This document shows positions 1-5,986 of a DNA stretch of 26,901 nt, piece after piece. Under the pieces are notes generated by a model that was not told the DNA's origin, ran no database searches, and saw only the letters and a list, made by a program, of their open reading frames with translations. The translations under genes were made by a program, and so were the position numbers. Each line of letters opens with the position of its first letter. Positions within the stretch are counted from its first letter, which is position 1. The stretch is from positions 1 to 26,901 of IMG/VR virus record IMGVR_UViG_3300030090_001001; one strand, given 5' to 3'. The DNA comes from a virus.

Positions 1-63
1 GTGTTGCACGACATGGAATCAGTAGGCAATCCCGCACTACAACTACAAGGAGAAATCCAGTAA
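1..63 (+). CDS. C-terminal end of an unidentified upstream gene (partial)
   Basis: Frame 1 is open from the window edge to a TAA at 61-63, giving the last 20 residues of a protein (ending LQLQGEIQ). The stop overlaps the ATG of the next gene (TAATG), and the ribosome-binding site of that next gene (AAGGAG, 48-53) lies inside this reading frame. This is the same packing seen across the window, so it is probably a real gene end. The fragment is too short to identify. Confidence 0.6.
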   Translation: MLHDMESVGNPALQLQGEIQ

Positions 64-371
64 TGGCATCAGAGTACAAGACCGGGCCACGGCAAGACTT
101 TGCATTGTTCAAGAACAAGTACGCAAAGACTGATCGGCATCCGTCCGAAGTTGGTACGATTGAAATCGAACGCGAGTTTCTAAAGGCCATGGTCGAACAG
201 GCCAAGACCGGCGTCATGCCGACACTCAAGGCCGCTTCGTGGAATCGTACATCGAAGAAGGGTGTTGCATATCAGTTCGTGCGGCTTGAGGTCGCTATGC
301 CACAAGAGGACAGCCCTGTTATCCCCGACGACACCGAAGAGGATGACAACGGCGACGACATGCCGTGGTAA
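63..371 (+). CDS. Small OB-like protein with SSB-type acidic C-terminal tail
   Basis: A 102-residue protein starting at the ATG of a TAATG overlap, with AAGGAG about 9 nt upstream. The N-terminal half has the pattern (ALFKNKYAKTDRHPSEVGTI, later ASWNRTSKKGVAYQF) of small phage proteins that look like OB-fold or DUF736-type beta barrels. The C-terminus is strongly acidic and ends DDMPW. Single-stranded DNA-binding proteins end in an acidic tail plus a short tip such as DDIPF, which recruits replication partners; here Trp replaces Phe. I infer a small ssDNA-binding or SSB-like early protein. The family match is by eye, and no catalytic motif is present. It sits first among the complete genes of the + strand cluster and overlaps the next gene by 7 bp. 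Confidence 0.8.
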   Translation: MASEYKTGPRQDFALFKNKYAKTDRHPSEVGTIEIEREFLKAMVEQAKTGVMPTLKAASWNRTSKKGVAYQFVRLEVAMPQEDSPVIPDDTEEDDNGDDMPW

Positions 372-541
372 AGACTAAGAGCATTCTTGTTCGTCTGCCC
401 CCTGCTGTAAAGCGGGGGGTGGATGAGCATGCGAAGCGCTTAGATATAAGCAGGAACCAGATCATCGTGGAGGCGGTCACTTTGTATCTGGAGCACATAG
501 AAAAAAACCGTCAGCCCACCAGAGATATATGGTGGAAATAA
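365..541 (+). CDS. Ribbon-helix-helix (CopG/Arc/MetJ-type) DNA-binding protein
   Basis: A 58-residue protein from a GTG start overlapping the end of the preceding gene, ending in TAA at 539-541. It reads as a standard ribbon-helix-helix: a short beta strand (KSILVRLP, residues about 5-12), helix A (AVKRGVDEHAKRLDI), then the turn and helix B (SRNQIIVEAVTLYLEHIE). It ends in a basic and Trp-containing tail (RDIWWK). Such proteins dimerise, place the paired strands in the major groove and usually repress their own or nearby promoters. The gene fills what would otherwise be a 200-bp gap in a tightly packed cluster. No clear Shine-Dalgarno precedes the GTG, so expression probably depends on coupling to the upstream gene. 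The DNA target is unknown. Confidence 0.85.
   Translation: MVKTKSILVRLPPAVKRGVDEHAKRLDISRNQIIVEAVTLYLEHIEKNRQPTRDIWWK
395..422 (+). promoter_or_regulatory. Very stable GNRA-tetraloop hairpin inside the ribbon-helix-helix gene
   Basis: On the + strand RNA, 398-406 (CCCCCUGCU) pairs with 411-419 (AGCGGGGGG) around the loop GUAA (407-410), a GNRA tetraloop. One pair is U-G. The stem extends outward through G-U, U-G and C-G pairs at 397/420, 396/421 and 395/422. No U-run follows, so it is not a classical terminator. A role in mRNA stability or translation is an inference. Confidence 0.5.
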
Positions 542-546
542 CCCTA

Positions 547-560
547 ACCGTAAGGACGGT
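547..560 (+). promoter_or_regulatory. Inverted repeat with the Shine-Dalgarno in its loop, before the ParB-like gene
   Basis: ACCGT (547-551) and ACGGT (556-560) form a perfect 5-bp inverted repeat around AAGG (552-555). AAGG begins the only Shine-Dalgarno candidate (AAGGA) for the ATG at 570, and an A8 run (561-568) fills the spacer. The palindrome could also serve as an operator for the ribbon-helix-helix protein encoded just upstream. Both roles are inferences from position. Confidence 0.4.
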
Positions 561-569
561 AAAAAAAAG

Positions 570-1442
570 ATGAACACTACAGCAAAGAGTGTGACAACCG
601 GACAATTGAAGAGGTGGCTTTTAACGGCCCCCAAGGATCCAAAGCTTTTGCTCATAACGCCTGAGTTGGCTTACGAGGCGCTTATACATAACGATGAAAA
701 CTTTCAGCGCCCCCTCACGCCCAACACAGTAAAAGAGTACGCTCGCAGGATGAGAGAAGAGGCGTGGCCACTTGTTCCCGATCCAATCTCATTCGATGTG
801 AAAGGGCGTACACAGAACGGACAGCACCGATTGCATGCAGTCGTCGAAAGCGGTGTGTCTATTCCTGCGTGGTGCTTCTTTGGTCAGCCAGAAGACAATT
901 TTGCTTTTTACGACATCGGAAGAAAGCGCACCCCAAGTGATATTTTTTCTATTAGGGGTGTAAAGAACGCAAAGAACGCCGCAACGATTGCTCGCAAGGT
1001 TTGGAAGTACAATCAAAAGACTGGATTACCACATCCGGTTACGGCAGAGAAGGCACCCATGCTTAGGACCCCAACAGAGGCTTATGACTATTACTTGGCG
1101 TTAGGCCCAGAGTCCGTGCAGGACTCAGTGTGTCACTACAAGAGGTGTCAAAAGCAAAAGTTGTCAGCACCGGGTACAGTGGCCGCGATGCATTTCATAG
1201 CTAAGGGTCTTGATGCTGAGTTGGCCGAAGAGTTCTTCGTATCTCTTGCGACAGGCGCCAACTTGGGGCCTCGGTCTATAGTAAAGAAGCTCAGAGATCA
1301 CCTGCTGAGATCTTCCGGGTCTATCCGCGCTGAGTTTGTCGGCGAGCTTGTGATAAGAGCGTGGAACGCCAAGAGAACAGGGCGCCGCACGTTTGATTTA
1401 CAGCCCAATAACATTAGCTCTGCTTACCCTACAATGGTTTAA
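570..1442 (+). CDS. ParB-like / NGQHR-domain phage protein
   Basis: A 290-residue protein. Residues 26-70 (TPELAYEALIH, then FQRPLTPNTVKEYARRM) resemble the N-terminal region of ParB/sulfiredoxin-like proteins, where a helix sets up a parameter-reading site. NGQHRLHA at 83-90 corresponds to the DGQHR/NGQHR motif of the same superfamily, followed by IPAW and then the conserved-looking D115-x-GRKRTPSD element. The C-terminal 150 residues are helical, with KNAKNAATIARKVWKY and AMHFIAKGL. Proteins of this layout are common in phages and mobile elements; their biochemical role is usually unknown, and some relatives bind or cut DNA or bind CTP. The gene follows the ribbon-helix-helix gene by 28 nt. 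The superfamily assignment is moderately sure; the function is not. Confidence 0.8.
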   Translation: MNTTAKSVTTGQLKRWLLTAPKDPKLLLITPELAYEALIHNDENFQRPLTPNTVKEYARRMREEAWPLVPDPISFDVKGRTQNGQHRLHAVVESGVSIPAWCFFGQPEDNFAFYDIGRKRTPSDIFSIRGVKNAKNAATIARKVWKYNQKTGLPHPVTAEKAPMLRTPTEAYDYYLALGPESVQDSVCHYKRCQKQKLSAPGTVAAMHFIAKGLDAELAEEFFVSLATGANLGPRSIVKKLRDHLLRSSGSIRAEFVGELVIRAWNAKRTGRRTFDLQPNNISSAYPTMV

Positions 1443-1478
1443 ACAGTACCAATGACTTCAAAAAAGGATGGTGACAAA

Positions 1479-1862
1479 ATGAGTCTTGCCCCTGCTTGGC
1501 TTGCAGAGGCCCAGAGCGATCCCCTTCAAACGTCATTGTTTGCGGGGGAGTCCGCTCGGGACGAAGCAGTCGCAAATCTCGACTTGGCTTACGACGGCTG
1601 GATAGATTCGGTGATAAAAATAATTTTATCAATTCCAGCTTTTCAGACGTTTACCACGGACTACTTGTGGGAGCAAGTTGAAACCACGCCCAATGAACCA
1701 CGCGCCATGGGAGCCGTGATGACGAGGGCAAAGAAGGAGGGCATAGTGGCCTCTACCGGTAGTTACACCAAGAGCAGGCGCCCCGAGTGCCATGCTCGTC
1801 CCGTAATGGTATGGATGCGTATTTACTCGTCCCGTGACGATGTGGAGGCATGTTTAGAATGA
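1479..1862 (+). CDS. Winged-helix-like protein of unknown function
   Basis: A 127-residue protein when started at the ATG at 1479, which has AAGGA (1464-1468) 10 nt upstream. An in-frame ATG at 1452 would add nine residues but has no ribosome-binding site. Residues 57-93 (FTTDYLWEQVETTPNEPRAM, then GAVMTRAKKEGIVASTG) look like the recognition helix and wing of a winged-helix fold. They are followed by SRRPECHARPVMVWMRI, a C-terminal signature I associate with small phage and prophage proteins of unknown role. The N-terminus (SDPLQTSLF) is polar and probably flexible. A DNA-binding part in replication or regulation is plausible but inferred. Its TGA overlaps the ATG of the next gene. Confidence 0.75.
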   Translation: MSLAPAWLAEAQSDPLQTSLFAGESARDEAVANLDLAYDGWIDSVIKIILSIPAFQTFTTDYLWEQVETTPNEPRAMGAVMTRAKKEGIVASTGSYTKSRRPECHARPVMVWMRIYSSRDDVEACLE

Positions 1863-2071
1863 CTGCCTTGAAAATCTTGTGGAACCTGTTCGTGGTCTCT
1901 CTTACGGTCGCAGTGATCGCAAGAATTATTTTATTTGGACTCGATAAGATTTACGACTGGGCCCAACGAGCTATAAAGAGCCCGATGTTCAACTCAAGCT
2001 TTGCGGGCAGGGCGATTATGCGAGACTGGTTGAAAAGGCTACGCGCCCCAAAGAGGACAGAAGATGAGTGA
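1859..2071 (+). CDS. Small single-pass membrane protein
   Basis: A 70-residue protein started at the ATG of an ATGA overlap with the preceding gene, with GGAGG at 1844-1848 spaced 10 nt. The ATG at 1850 is rejected because the Shine-Dalgarno would be 1 nt away. Residues about 6-29 (LWNLFVVSLTVAVIARIILF) form one hydrophobic segment, followed by an amphipathic region and a basic tail (RDWLKRLRAPKRTEDE). The positive charge after the segment suggests a cytoplasmic C-terminus. The family is not recognised; a host-membrane-directed early protein is an inference. Confidence 0.65.
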   Translation: MTALKILWNLFVVSLTVAVIARIILFGLDKIYDWAQRAIKSPMFNSSFAGRAIMRDWLKRLRAPKRTEDE

Positions 2072-2351
2072 GATCTTAGACAAGGCCAGTGAACTGGTTA
2101 GTGGCGATAGGAGGGATGACTACGGCCCCCCTGCGCTAAACCACGGCGCTACGGCAGACATGTTTAACGGCTACTTAGAGCGTCGATACGGTGTGTACAC
2201 AGGTGATGATCCTGTCGTAAGCCTAGACGCCCAAGATGTATGCGTGTTTAACATCTGCCAAAAGCTATCCCGGCTTGCGAATACACCGGGGCACAAGGAC
2301 AGCCTTGTAGACATAGCGGGTTACGTCGCGAACATCGACATGCTATCGTAG
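2064..2351 (+). CDS. DUF6378-type phage protein
   Basis: A 95-residue protein with the features of the DUF6378 family: an N-terminal helix (ILDKASELVSGDRRDDYG, with the GDRxxDYG turn), a central helix (ATADMFNGYLERRYG) and a C-terminal stretch (DVCVFNICQKLSRLAN, later KDSLVDIAGYVANID). The all-helical pattern with acidic residues recalls MazG-like NTP pyrophosphohydrolases, and related phage proteins are often placed in nucleotide metabolism; that link is an inference. The start overlaps the preceding gene by 8 bp. The last codons overlap the 3' end of the facing - strand gene by 9 bp. Confidence 0.85.
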   Translation: MSEILDKASELVSGDRRDDYGPPALNHGATADMFNGYLERRYGVYTGDDPVVSLDAQDVCVFNICQKLSRLANTPGHKDSLVDIAGYVANIDMLS

Positions 2352-2966
2352 GGTAGCTATCAACACCGCACCTGTTAGAACAGCCGTAGTGTGGCCTAGG
2401 AGGCGCTTGGGGAGTGAGGGAGAAGCCTTCGCCCTCCAAGCGTCTCTTTCGCCTTCTAAGGCGATTATAGAGCCTCTGAGCGCATCGTTCACCTCTACCT
2501 GTACAGCAAGCAAAGAGTCCGACACTTCGATGCGGCGCCACAGCAATTCTCTGTCGTGGTTAAGCGCATCAATCTCAGTCTGCATGGCCGTTACGACCTC
2601 CTCATGCGACTCCATTATTCGATCAAGCTCTTGAGCTAGGCCCGAATCAATAACAGCTAGGCTGTCCTGTAGCGTCTGGGCCTCTTCGTTAAGCCTCGCA
2701 GACGCTCGCCTAGCATCGCTTTGCGCGACTACAACCACATCTGATATGCTGTCCTGCACCAAGGACAGGCTGTCCACTACGCGATCATACTCAACAGAAG
2801 CCAAGGTCAATCGGGCTTCAGCTTCTTCTCGCAGACTGTCTGCCTTGGCCACGGCAACCATCGCTTCTTTCACGGCTACGTCGCTGCCACCAAAAAAATA
2901 ATTTGTTAGAAAAAAAGAAGTGACAAGAAGTCCTATCAGGGCCAAAAAAATATTTTTAATATTCAT
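2343..2966 (-). CDS. Membrane-anchored coiled-coil protein, spanin-like candidate
   Basis: A 207-residue protein started at the ATG at 2966, two bases after the stop of the upstream gene; a longer reading to 3038 would run through that gene. Residues 5-26 (NIFLALIGLLVTSFFLTNYF) form an N-terminal membrane segment. Residues about 33-185 are a long Ala/Glu/Asp/Leu/Ser-rich coiled coil with repeated DSL units, and residues about 188-205 (LLGHTTAVLTGAVLIATL) form a second hydrophobic segment. Inner-membrane spanins have one N-terminal TM plus a periplasmic coiled coil. The extra C-terminal hydrophobic segment and the lack of a lipobox leave the assignment open. It is the last gene of the late unit. 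Confidence 0.6.
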   Translation of the reverse strand: MNIKNIFLALIGLLVTSFFLTNYFFGGSDVAVKEAMVAVAKADSLREEAEARLTLASVEYDRVVDSLSLVQDSISDVVVVAQSDARRASARLNEEAQTLQDSLAVIDSGLAQELDRIMESHEEVVTAMQTEIDALNHDRELLWRRIEVSDSLLAVQVEVNDALRGSIIALEGERDAWRAKASPSLPKRLLGHTTAVLTGAVLIATLR

Positions 2967-2968
2967 TT

Positions 2969-3226
2969 TTAGTTGCCGATGTACCTGTATGCAGGAACCT
3001 TGCTTATCACTCCTACCATATTTCTTTTTCTGATCCACACTACCTCAACCTCTCCGTCTTCAATCATACCTCTTACAAGCTTTCTTGCAGCCTTATCTCT
3101 CATCTTAAGCGCTTCAGACAACTCGTTCATGGTCATAGCATCACCGTCAGACGTTTCAGAGTTCCTTGCTCTAAAAGACTCTTTGATCTGCTCAATGATT
3201 TCAGCTTCAGTAATTATATTGCTCAC
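2969..3226 (-). CDS. Small winged-helix DNA-binding protein
   Basis: An 85-residue protein from a GTG start overlapping the stop of the metallophosphoesterase gene (GTGA), with GAGG 10 nt upstream. Residues 29-80 fit a winged helix: helix 2 (MTMNELSEAL), recognition helix (RDKAARKLVRGMIEDG), then a beta wing (EVEVVWIRKRNMVGVISKVP) ending in AYRY. Several marine phages carry similar small proteins with VxELSEALG-type helices, which I take as support. It may act as a transcription regulator; the target is unknown. Its place near the end of the late unit suggests late expression. Confidence 0.7.
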   Translation of the reverse strand: MSNIITEAEIIEQIKESFRARNSETSDGDAMTMNELSEALKMRDKAARKLVRGMIEDGEVEVVWIRKRNMVGVISKVPAYRYIGN

Positions 3227-4086
3227 TTGACTACGACCTCCGTTGGTCTTTCTGGACGAAACAGGATTGGTTCTATGGTATAGTGCCCGTCTTCAATGAC
3301 GGCGCACACTAGCCCAATGTCAGCCATGCTCTCGGCAACACGATGGACATACTCTGTCGCTAACTGCCAAGCAGGTAGCGCTACTGCTCTAGTTTTAATC
3401 TTGTGAATTTGCCCACTGTCAGCGAACTGATGAAAGTGGCTTCGCACTGCTAAGTCAGGGGGATCTTCTCCGTCCATGGCGTAGTTAAAGAAGATGTCTT
3501 GAGCGTACCACCTCATGTACGGACCCTTGGTATGCGCCCTTCTGCCCATGCGGCCATGGTGCTTGACATCAATCTTAACGTCACCAATCGTGAGCTTGCG
3601 CCAGTACGAGGACTTCTGACCAGTGTCAGGGTCTGCAACAACAGGCCACCCAGCCGCAGACAGCGCCCTTGCGATACCCTCTTCCACGTTGCCCGACTCT
3701 CCAACGTGTGCCGCCGTCCCACGAATAATGTGGATAGAGTCTGGGCCTAGGGAAAGGGGAGTCAGCATTGATTCCATAAAACATCTGACATGGATGCCTG
3801 TTAGCCTACTAGCAATCTGCGATGTCTTGTGATGGTCGCCGTCAACAGCGTCCCCATTCATGACGATGTGCAAATTTGTACCCGGAACAATTTTTTTTAT
3901 TTTTGCAACACGATCCCAAGCGTCTAGCCAGTTTGACCAAAGCCAATGCTGTGCCTTGTTGGGTTGATACCAACCCCCGTCATCTAGCTCAAGCCCCTCT
4001 TCTGGGCAAAGCCCTACCGTAGATCCGCAATGGGTATCACCCAAAAATACTACTAAGTGTCTATCGTTTGGTTTGCGGGTATTCAT
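3223..4086 (-). CDS. Calcineurin-like metallophosphoesterase
   Basis: A 287-residue protein from the ATG at 4086, about 11 nt after GAGGA; ATGs at 4098 and 4113 are in frame but less well placed. The metal-binding blocks of the calcineurin-like fold are visible in order: GDTHCG (D17, H19), NGDAVDGD (D79), RGTAAHVGE (H127) in the place of the usual GNHE block, KHHGRMG, and SHFHQF near the end. The Asn of GNHD/E is not obvious, so the active site diverges at that block. Such enzymes cleave phosphomonoesters, phosphodiesters or nucleic acids using two metal ions. The substrate here is unknown; nuclease or nucleotide phosphatase are both possible. It lies in the late unit with a zinc-ribbon gene directly upstream and overlapping. 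Confidence 0.88.
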   Translation of the reverse strand: MNTRKPNDRHLVVFLGDTHCGSTVGLCPEEGLELDDGGWYQPNKAQHWLWSNWLDAWDRVAKIKKIVPGTNLHIVMNGDAVDGDHHKTSQIASRLTGIHVRCFMESMLTPLSLGPDSIHIIRGTAAHVGESGNVEEGIARALSAAGWPVVADPDTGQKSSYWRKLTIGDVKIDVKHHGRMGRRAHTKGPYMRWYAQDIFFNYAMDGEDPPDLAVRSHFHQFADSGQIHKIKTRAVALPAWQLATEYVHRVAESMADIGLVCAVIEDGHYTIEPILFRPERPTEVVVK

Positions 4087-4270
4087 TGGAGTTTCCATCC
4101 TCTTCAGGGTCAACGGGAGCTATGCCACACATGGAGCATCGCCCGTCATCTTGTACTGCGTCTCCGCAGTTAGGGCATTCAACAAATTCCTTGGTGCTGT
4201 CCCACCGGCACATCCAACAAAATCTTTCTTGGTCAGGGTTTGGTGTAGCGCATCTTTGACAGCTAGTCAT
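4061..4270 (-). CDS. Double zinc-ribbon protein
   Basis: A 69-residue protein with four CxxC knuckles: C4/C7, C18/C21, C32/C35 and C45/C48. The spacing of a pair of treble-clef or ribbon zinc sites matches the DZR type. The C-terminus is acidic and then polar (PVDPEEDGNSNEYPQTKR). Zinc ribbons of this size usually mediate protein or nucleic-acid contacts. The gene overlaps the metallophosphoesterase start (by 26 bp with the chosen start) and the membrane-protein gene before it, so its product may partner the phosphoesterase; that is an inference. Start at the ATG at 4270. Confidence 0.85.
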   Translation of the reverse strand: MTSCQRCATPNPDQERFCWMCRWDSTKEFVECPNCGDAVQDDGRCSMCGIAPVDPEEDGNSNEYPQTKR

Positions 4271-4559
4271 TGCATATTACTTCTGACTCTCGGGACGCTA
4301 GTGCCTCGCATAAGCGATCCAGCCTGTCGTTCATCTGACGCAGATCATCAGCAAAGTCTTGGTGCTGATTGTTGCGTCGGTCGATATAAGTGTTCTGGCG
4401 CCTGCTTATAGTCTCTACGCTACTTGCTTGGCTCGCACTGTCAGCTTCAAGGGAGCCAAAGCGGCGATCAATAAAAACAGAGAAAGCCATTAGTCCGATA
4501 ACGGCACCAATGGTAAGCTTAACCCCTGTGGACTTAGAAAATGTTGTGTCGTCAATCAT
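4263..4559 (-). CDS. Single-pass membrane protein with coiled-coil domain
   Basis: A 98-residue protein. Residues about 13-30 (VKLTIGAVIGLMAFSVFI) form a membrane segment followed by basic residues (DRRFG). The rest is polar and helical (ETISRRQNTYIDRRNNQHQ, later LRQMNDRLDRLCEALASRES) with heptad spacing of Leu, Met and Ala. The layout, an N-terminal TM and a short coiled coil, is like inner-membrane spanin subunits or superinfection-exclusion proteins. The family is not recognised. It lies with a second protein of the same architecture (4574-4969). Confidence 0.65.
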   Translation of the reverse strand: MIDDTTFSKSTGVKLTIGAVIGLMAFSVFIDRRFGSLEADSASQASSVETISRRQNTYIDRRNNQHQDFADDLRQMNDRLDRLCEALASRESEVICND

Positions 4560-4573
4560 GGTGTGATTTAGAC

Positions 4574-4969
4574 TTAGCGCCTTGCTCTTATCTCTTCAAC
4601 CTGCGACTCAAGCTCAGATATTCGCTGTGCATACCACTGAAGTGTAAGCTCTTGTTGTTGATCAAACGGAGCACTACCTGACTCTACTTCTTCAATCAAC
4701 TTGTCAAGTTGAGTTTCTAGGTGACCTAATAACATAAATTGTTCGGCGTCCGCAGGTAATGACCCTAGCTCGCCTCTAGGCCAACGCACCCTAAAGTCAG
4801 AGTTCGACTCAACTTCGTTTTCCATCATCATTTGAGAGGTTTCAATGGTGTTGAGGCGCTCGACTATCCCGAAGTATGCCCATACGCCCAAGGCAACCCC
4901 TGCCACAATGGACAGGAGGTTACGCAGGGGCATCGTGAGTTCGGTATTATCGTTTAGTCGAGCGGGCAT
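4574..4969 (-). CDS. Single-pass membrane protein with coiled-coil C-terminus
   Basis: A 131-residue protein when started at the ATG at 4969 (AGAAGAA-type purine stretch upstream), overlapping the metallopeptidase gene by 23 bp. An in-frame ATG at 4933 would remove 12 residues. Residues about 14-36 (PLRNLLSIVAGVALGVWAYF) form the membrane segment; EVESNSDFRVRWPRGELG forms a polar link. Residues 80-131 are a coiled coil (LLGHLETQLDKLIEEVE, later YAQRISELESQVEEIRARR). The PLRNLLSIV block is familiar to me from uncharacterised membrane proteins of marine phages. With 4263-4559 it forms a pair of membrane coiled-coil proteins close to the holin-like gene, which suggests lysis or envelope functions. 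Confidence 0.65.
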   Translation of the reverse strand: MPARLNDNTELTMPLRNLLSIVAGVALGVWAYFGIVERLNTIETSQMMMENEVESNSDFRVRWPRGELGSLPADAEQFMLLGHLETQLDKLIEEVESGSAPFDQQQELTLQWYAQRISELESQVEEIRARR

Positions 4970-5753
4970 TGTTTCTTTGTTCTTCTATTTTTCTTTTTAA
5001 TAGACGAGCTAATTGCACTTTCGGCATTGCATTCAAGGCAAGGCTTACAACACCCAAGGGCGTTCTACGTTCGGCTCTACGCGATCTGTTGATTGGGTGA
5101 TTTTCGTATATAGGTTGCTCAAGCAACATGCCCACTATTGTTTTTAGGTGAGCGGGAACATCTTCTTCTGATAAGGGGGCGTCCGTTGCGTGGTTTCTTT
5201 GCAGGTACCTGACCCCTTCAGAGAATGCGTCAGCAAACGTCTGAAAATCTCGATATGGATATTGAAGAAAATTGGGGTTGCTTCGAAGTTCTTCTATTGC
5301 TCTTTGCCTTTGATCATAGAAAGCCTTGTCATCAAAAGGCGCTCTAAACTCTTTATGGTGACCAAACTCGTGAGCCAGTGTCTGTCTGGCTGAATCATAC
5401 TCATCAGAGAATAAAGACTCAGAACTCGAAGGATAGCTTTCCTTGTACATTACAATTTCACCCGGCTCGCCCGACACGGCATACCCCATTGCGCGGCTAC
5501 GAGTGTCTCGTTCTTGGCCGGACCCAAGTAGTGGTCCAAAATCCCTTGGATCGTCACGCCGGTATGCTCGGTATGGGTCTTCGGGCCTGTTATAACGAAA
5601 GTCCACCGGCACCGCATCTCCACCAAGTATAGCCTGCAAGCTATCTGCAAACGGAACTAAGTGTTCTGGCACACCAGAATAGAGCGAGCGCTCTCCTTGC
5701 TGGCGCCGTTGCTCGGGCCTATCTGGGCCTAAGTCGGTAATGCCGTTAGCCAT
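4947..5753 (-). CDS. HExxH metallopeptidase-like protein
   Basis: A 268-residue protein whose ATG is coupled to the holin-like gene by TAATG. Residues 124-133 read QTLAHEFGHH, a full HExxH zinc-peptidase motif (H128, E129, H132) at the end of a hydrophobic helix. E179 in ADAFSEGVRY is a good candidate for the third zinc ligand of a gluzincin-type site. The N-terminus is Arg/Asp/Pro-rich (RPEDPYRAYRRDDPR) and the C-terminus is basic (LLKRKIEEQRNNARSTKR), so it may bind nucleic acid or be packaged. There is no signal peptide or membrane segment. Possible roles are virion maturation protease, host-protein cleavage or cell-wall peptide hydrolysis. The motif is clear; the role is not. Confidence 0.75.
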   Translation of the reverse strand: MANGITDLGPDRPEQRRQQGERSLYSGVPEHLVPFADSLQAILGGDAVPVDFRYNRPEDPYRAYRRDDPRDFGPLLGSGQERDTRSRAMGYAVSGEPGEIVMYKESYPSSSESLFSDEYDSARQTLAHEFGHHKEFRAPFDDKAFYDQRQRAIEELRSNPNFLQYPYRDFQTFADAFSEGVRYLQRNHATDAPLSEEDVPAHLKTIVGMLLEQPIYENHPINRSRRAERRTPLGVVSLALNAMPKVQLARLLKRKIEEQRNNARSTKR

Positions 5754-5986
5754 TAGTCAGTTTTGCTGGGCGCCCATTTTTCTATGCCGCTAATAGAGAA
5801 GCAGCCTAGCGTGATGATTAAAAAAGAATTGTAAATAAATTCTTGCACCTCAAGCTGCATACCCCACACGCCAGTCGTCACATCCACAACAGCAGTTACA
5901 ACCATCATCGCAAAAGAGATTGCGCCAATGATAGTCTTCTCATTCCAGTCGTTGTTGTCTTTAAAAACACTAAGGAATCTACTCAT
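5753..5986 (-). CDS. Holin-like two-TM protein
   Basis: A 77-residue protein started at the ATG at 5986, which has GAGGA 8 nt upstream; the longer reading to 6013 is not supported. It has a short charged N-terminus (FKDNNDWNEKT), TM1 at about 18-38 (IGAISFAMMVVTAVVDV), a polar turn (GMQLEVQEF), TM2 at about 52-68 (FLIITLGCFSISGIE) and a charged C-terminus (KWAPSKTD). The size, two TMs and charged ends match class II holins, which form holes in the inner membrane to time lysis. It overlaps the DUF5675 gene by 8 bp. Holin is the best reading; a membrane anchor protein is the alternative. Confidence 0.75.
   Translation of the reverse strand: MSRFLSVFKDNNDWNEKTIIGAISFAMMVVTAVVDVTTGVWGMQLEVQEFIYNSFLIITLGCFSISGIEKWAPSKTD

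Noticed and set aside
2966-3038. N-terminal extension of the coiled-coil membrane protein (24 residues)
   Set aside because: It would run into the C-terminal codons of the winged-helix gene; the ATG at 2966 gives a clean membrane segment directly after the upstream stop.
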